The notes under the pieces: model-generated
Database searches by the model: none
The model's input: only the letters and a program-made list of their open reading frames with translations
What the model was told of the DNA's origin: nothing
NCBI GenBank assembly: GCA_023433755.1
Contig: JAEYUA010000191.1
Coordinates: forward strand, 1 to 42,015
Direction of reading: 5' to 3'
Length of the DNA: 42,015 nt
Origin: Bacteroidota bacterium
Lineage (GTDB): Bacteria; Bacteroidota; Bacteroidia; Chitinophagales; Chitinophagaceae
Part shown: one piece after another, positions 39,023 through 42,015 of the stretch
How positions within the stretch are numbered: position 1 is the stretch's first letter
How the letters are laid out: the number at the start of each line of letters is the position of its first letter
Made by a program: the position numbers and the translations under genes

Positions 39023-41281
39023 ATGGAACAGAAATATATTCAGCAGATCGCGGGTAAACTGAAGTTGCAATCAAAGCAGGTTGACAGCATCAGGCAGATG
39101 CAGCAGGAGGGAGCCACCATTCCCTTCATGGCCAGGTACCGCAAAGAGGTTACAGGAAATCTTGACGAAGTGGTGATTGGCAATGTAGTGGAAGAAATCG
39201 CTTATTTCAATGAACTCGAGAAAAGAAAAGAAACGGTTTTGTCGACTATAGAGCAGGCAGGCAAAATGACCCCGGAACTGAAAAAGAAGATCAGTGACTG
39301 TTTCAGCGCCACCGAACTGGAGGATCTCTATCTACCTTATAAACCCAAAAGAAAAACCAAGGCCACACAGGCTATTGAAAAAGGACTGGAACCGCTGGCT
39401 AAAAAAATATTTGACCAGGAAGACATGGATCCTGAAACGGAAGCTGGTGCTTTCCTCAATGAAAATGTAAAAGATGTAAAAGAAGCACTCCAGGGTGCCA
39501 GGGATATCATTGCTGAATGGGTAAGTGAACATGAGCAGGCAAGGGCCGCTGTGCGTCACCTGTTTTCAAGGGATGCTGTTCTTTCCTCGAAGGTGCTTAC
39601 CACTAAAAAAGAGGAAGCCGAAGCGCAGAAATACCGTGATTATTTTGAATTCAGCGAACCTTTGTCTCAAAGTCCCTCTCACAGGCTGCTGGCCATCCGC
39701 CGCGGTGAAAAAGAAGGGTACCTGATGATGGATATCAGCATTGACAAACAGGTAGCGGTGGATACACTCACCGATATCTTCATTAAAAAATCTTCCAGGG
39801 CCGCGACTGAAGTAAAGAAAGCCATCGAGGATAGTTATTCCCGCCTCTTGAAATCAAGTATCGAAAATGAGTTCCGCCTTTCCAGCAAGAACAAGGCGGA
39901 TGAGGAAGCCATCCAGGTTTTTACAGAAAACCTTCGGCAATTATTGCTGGCAGCACCCCTGGGCTCCGCGAAAGTGCTTGCAATCGACCCCGGCTTCCGT
40001 ACGGGCTGCAAAGTGGTTTGTCTCGACGCCCAGGGAAATTTTCTTTTCAATTCCACTATTTACCCGCATCCCCCGCAACAACAGGCAGATGAGGCCAAAA
40101 GGGAATTGAAATACCTGGTGAACAAATATGAGATTGATGCTATTGGCATCGGTAACGGAACGGCCGGCAGGGAGACCGAGCAACTGGTGAGGAGTATTGA
40201 TTTTGGTAAACATGTACGGATTTTCCAGGTGAATGAAAGCGGTGCGTCCATTTATTCGGCATCAGAAGTGGCAAGAGAAGAATTTCCTGACCAGGATGTA
40301 ACGGTACGGGGAGCGGTGAGTATTGGCAGGCGATTACTCGATCCATTGAGCGAACTGGTAAAAATTGATCCGAAATCCATTGGTGTGGGACAATACCAGC
40401 ATGATGTAAGCCAGGTAAAACTGAAACAGGGACTCGACAGGGTAGTGGAAAGCGCTGTAAACTTTGTGGGAGTGGATGTGAATACGGCTTCCAAACATTT
40501 GCTGCAATATGTCTCTGGTATTTCGTCCACTCTTGCCTCCAATATCGTTCAATACCGTTTGCAGAATGGTCCTTTCCAAACCCGGGAAGAACTGAGAAAG
40601 GTACCCCTGATGGGACCTAAATCTTTCGAACAGTGCGCGGGATTTTTACGCATACGCGGCGCCGTTAACCCGCTCGATAATTCATCAGTGCATCCCGAAC
40701 GTTATGCCCTGGTTCAGCAGATGGCTAATGATGTACAGGCTTCGCTGGAAGAACTCATTAAAAAATCTGAACTGCGCCGCCAGGTCAATAAGCAGAAATA
40801 CATTAGCGAAACTGCAGGTCTCTTTACCATAGAGGATATTTTGAAGGAGCTTGAAAAACCAGGACGTGACCCCAGGGAGCAATTGGAAGAATTCCAGTTT
40901 GATGAAAAGATCAAAACCATTGAAGATCTAAAACCTGGTATGCAGGTACCCGGCATCGTGACGAATATCACCAATTTCGGAGCCTTTGTTGATATTGGTG
41001 TGAAGCAGGATGGCCTGGTTCATGTTTCCCAACTGGCTAACCGTTTTGTTTCAGATCCCAATGAAGTGGTGAAACTGAACCAGAAGGTGATGGTTACGGT
41101 AACCGAAGTGGATGTGTCAAGAAAAAGAATTGCACTGACTATGAAAACTTCCGAGGTGCAGGCCAGGAGTGAAACAAAAAAACCTCAGCCCGGCAACAAA
41201 ACCTTCAACAAACAGCCAGCTCAAAGCAATAATCCTTTTCAGAACAAACTGAATGAGCTGAGGAAAAAATTCAATGACTGA
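39023..41281 (+). CDS. tex: Tex-family RNA-binding transcription accessory protein
   Basis: Tex is a conserved multidomain nucleic-acid-binding protein thought to act in transcription and stress tolerance. The 752-residue protein shows the N-terminal helical Tex region (ATIPFMARYRKEVTG, YLPYKPKRKTKA), a YqgF-like RNase-H-fold domain at about 310-450 (VLAIDPGFRTG), helix-hairpin-helix motifs at about 480-560 and a C-terminal S1 domain from about residue 638 (GIVTNITNFGAFVDIGVKQD). A short Gln/Asn-rich tail follows. It is full length and convergent with the anti-sigma-like gene, sharing a terminator hairpin. Confidence 0.96.
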   Translation: MEQKYIQQIAGKLKLQSKQVDSIRQMQQEGATIPFMARYRKEVTGNLDEVVIGNVVEEIAYFNELEKRKETVLSTIEQAGKMTPELKKKISDCFSATELEDLYLPYKPKRKTKATQAIEKGLEPLAKKIFDQEDMDPETEAGAFLNENVKDVKEALQGARDIIAEWVSEHEQARAAVRHLFSRDAVLSSKVLTTKKEEAEAQKYRDYFEFSEPLSQSPSHRLLAIRRGEKEGYLMMDISIDKQVAVDTLTDIFIKKSSRAATEVKKAIEDSYSRLLKSSIENEFRLSSKNKADEEAIQVFTENLRQLLLAAPLGSAKVLAIDPGFRTGCKVVCLDAQGNFLFNSTIYPHPPQQQADEAKRELKYLVNKYEIDAIGIGNGTAGRETEQLVRSIDFGKHVRIFQVNESGASIYSASEVAREEFPDQDVTVRGAVSIGRRLLDPLSELVKIDPKSIGVGQYQHDVSQVKLKQGLDRVVESAVNFVGVDVNTASKHLLQYVSGISSTLASNIVQYRLQNGPFQTREELRKVPLMGPKSFEQCAGFLRIRGAVNPLDNSSVHPERYALVQQMANDVQASLEELIKKSELRRQVNKQKYISETAGLFTIEDILKELEKPGRDPREQLEEFQFDEKIKTIEDLKPGMQVPGIVTNITNFGAFVDIGVKQDGLVHVSQLANRFVSDPNEVVKLNQKVMVTVTEVDVSRKRIALTMKTSEVQARSETKKPQPGNKTFNKQPAQSNNPFQNKLNELRKKFND

Positions 41282-41282
41282 T

Positions 41283-41327
41283 AAATGGATGAAGCAGTTC
41301 TTCAGGACTGCTTCATCCATTTTTTTC
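41283..41327. terminator. Long perfect terminator hairpin shared by convergent genes
   Basis: AAATGGATGAAGCAGT (41283-41298) and its exact complement (41307-41322) form a 16-bp stem with an 8-base loop, followed by T residues on the plus strand. It starts two bases after the tex stop. The right arm and loop also encode the last residues and stop of the minus-strand gene. Confidence 0.88.
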
Positions 41328-41817
41328 GTTTGTTGGCCAGGTAGCGGTCAAGGAGAAAAAGACCCAGGACTATATTGAGCATCATGAAAACATTCATGAA
41401 TGTGTTGTTGAACATGCTGCTATAATCAACTTTGGTGAAATCAACGCCCAGCGAAGTACCTGAATCAGTTCCCTGTGTCCAGTCGATCTGCATGATCCCG
41501 TAAACCAGGAAGGAGGTAAGCATGATGATGAAGAACAGGCCAATTCCCCAGATTACTTTCTGGTTGATATAATCCCGGGCAGCGGGTGTGATCTGCAGCC
41601 TCGAAATCTCCTCCATAACATTTTTGGTGAAACGCAAGGAAGGTTGTTCCAGTTCGGTGAGGTTGATAGCCTGGTGCAGTTCCAGCAACTCGGCATATTT
41701 CAGCCGCCATTCATTGTTTTCGGCAATGAGTTTCTCAATGGCAGACCGTTCTTCCTGGCCGGCATTGCCATCAATATAATCCCATAACCTGCTTTCTATT
41801 TGTTCAAGGTTATTCAT
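41302..41817 (-). CDS. Anti-sigma-factor-like membrane protein
   Basis: This 171-residue protein has a soluble N-terminal part (residues 1-85, with LWDYIDGNAGQEERSAIEKLI, the typical opening of Bacteroidota zinc-less anti-sigma domains), a membrane helix at about 88-108 and a second at about 138-158. It follows the sigma factor gene by 19 bases on the same strand, the usual arrangement for a cognate ECF sigma/anti-sigma pair. The name is inferred from this context and the N-terminal resemblance. Its final residues KKWMKQS are encoded by the shared terminator hairpin. Confidence 0.75.
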   Translation of the reverse strand: MNNLEQIESRLWDYIDGNAGQEERSAIEKLIAENNEWRLKYAELLELHQAINLTELEQPSLRFTKNVMEEISRLQITPAARDYINQKVIWGIGLFFIIMLTSFLVYGIMQIDWTQGTDSGTSLGVDFTKVDYSSMFNNTFMNVFMMLNIVLGLFLLDRYLANKRKKWMKQS

Positions 41818-41836
41818 AACCTGTTATTTAAGATGA

Positions 41837-42015
41837 TCAATAAATATCACGCACTTCGTCGCTGAAATATTTTTCCATTTTTTCTTTTAACCTTCCCCTT
41901 GCCCTGTGCAGTTGCACTTTCACCGTGTTCACTTCTTTGCCCATCACCAGGGCGATTTCTTCAAGACTTTGTTCGCCTTTATAAAACAGGGTTATGACCT
42001 GGGCATCATCAGGAC
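41837..42015 (-). CDS. ECF-type RNA polymerase sigma factor, C-terminal part only
   Basis: The last 58 codons of a sigma-70 family factor, reading QSLEEIALVMGKEVNTVKVQLHRARGRLKEKM, are the region 4 helix-turn-helix that contacts the -33/-35 element. The 5' part lies beyond the window. The following anti-sigma-like gene suggests an extracytoplasmic-function factor. It stops at 41837-41839. Confidence 0.88.
   Translation of the reverse strand, partial: PDDAQVITLFYKGEQSLEEIALVMGKEVNTVKVQLHRARGRLKEKMEKYFSDEVRDIY

Overview
The window is chromosomal DNA from a member of the Bacteroidota, most likely the Chitinophagaceae or a close relative. Supporting signs are many promoters of the form TAnnTTTG (some with a TTG about 19-21 bases upstream), lineage-typical families (DUF4294 protein, TonB next to FolC, bacillithiol deacetylase BshB1, DUF5117-type metalloprotease, a CcmE/CcmF pair), signal peptides ending in AQ, and short lipoprotein leaders. 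Gene density is high and nearly all genes look intact. I see no prophage, insertion sequence, CRISPR array, tRNA or rRNA.

Layout. 1-6.2 kb (minus strand): tonB-folC (folC cut by the window edge), an MFS transporter, and an agmatinase / membrane protein / radical SAM operon. 6.3-10.9 kb (plus): cytochrome c maturation genes ccmE and ccmF, a DUF4294 protein and bshB1. 10.9-16.6 kb: small minus-strand genes (DUF1579-like, GNAT, a 50-residue membrane protein, polysaccharide deacetylase lipoprotein, Nudix, two small hypothetical proteins) around a plus-strand acyl-CoA dehydrogenase-yggS pair. 16.6-23.6 kb: fatty acid desaturase, RRM RNA-binding protein, a CvpA-CAP fusion, a 5'-nucleotidase-type lipoprotein, an SDR reductase and small genes. 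23.6-30.1 kb: pfkA-pyk glycolytic operon, ammonium transporter with a complex leader, a helical-repeat protein and methylglyoxal synthase. 30.1-42 kb: penicillin-acylase-type hydrolase, FabH-like synthase, glnS, zinc metalloprotease, tex, and an ECF sigma / anti-sigma-like pair running off the right edge.

The most unusual signal lies between the genes. Nine intergenic intervals carry short arrays with an exact 7-base period (4 to 14 units); two of the arrays share the 36.07-36.16 kb interval and two the 16.34-16.50 kb interval. The word differs between loci, but the period is constant, several arrays are partly self-complementary, and they sit exactly at gene boundaries: beginning at or overlapping stop codons, or abutting and even containing promoter elements. 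One word family (GCCAATR/GCYATTG) recurs at four loci. A related 9-base-period array occurs once. I propose these as one class of dispersed heptamer element.

Other points: CcmE has the CxxxY haem-attachment motif instead of the usual histidine; several promoters lie only 3-7 bases before the ATG, implying leaderless mRNAs; the amtB leader contains a promoter, a possible 50-codon upstream ORF and an intrinsic terminator; and many convergent gene pairs share bidirectional terminators.
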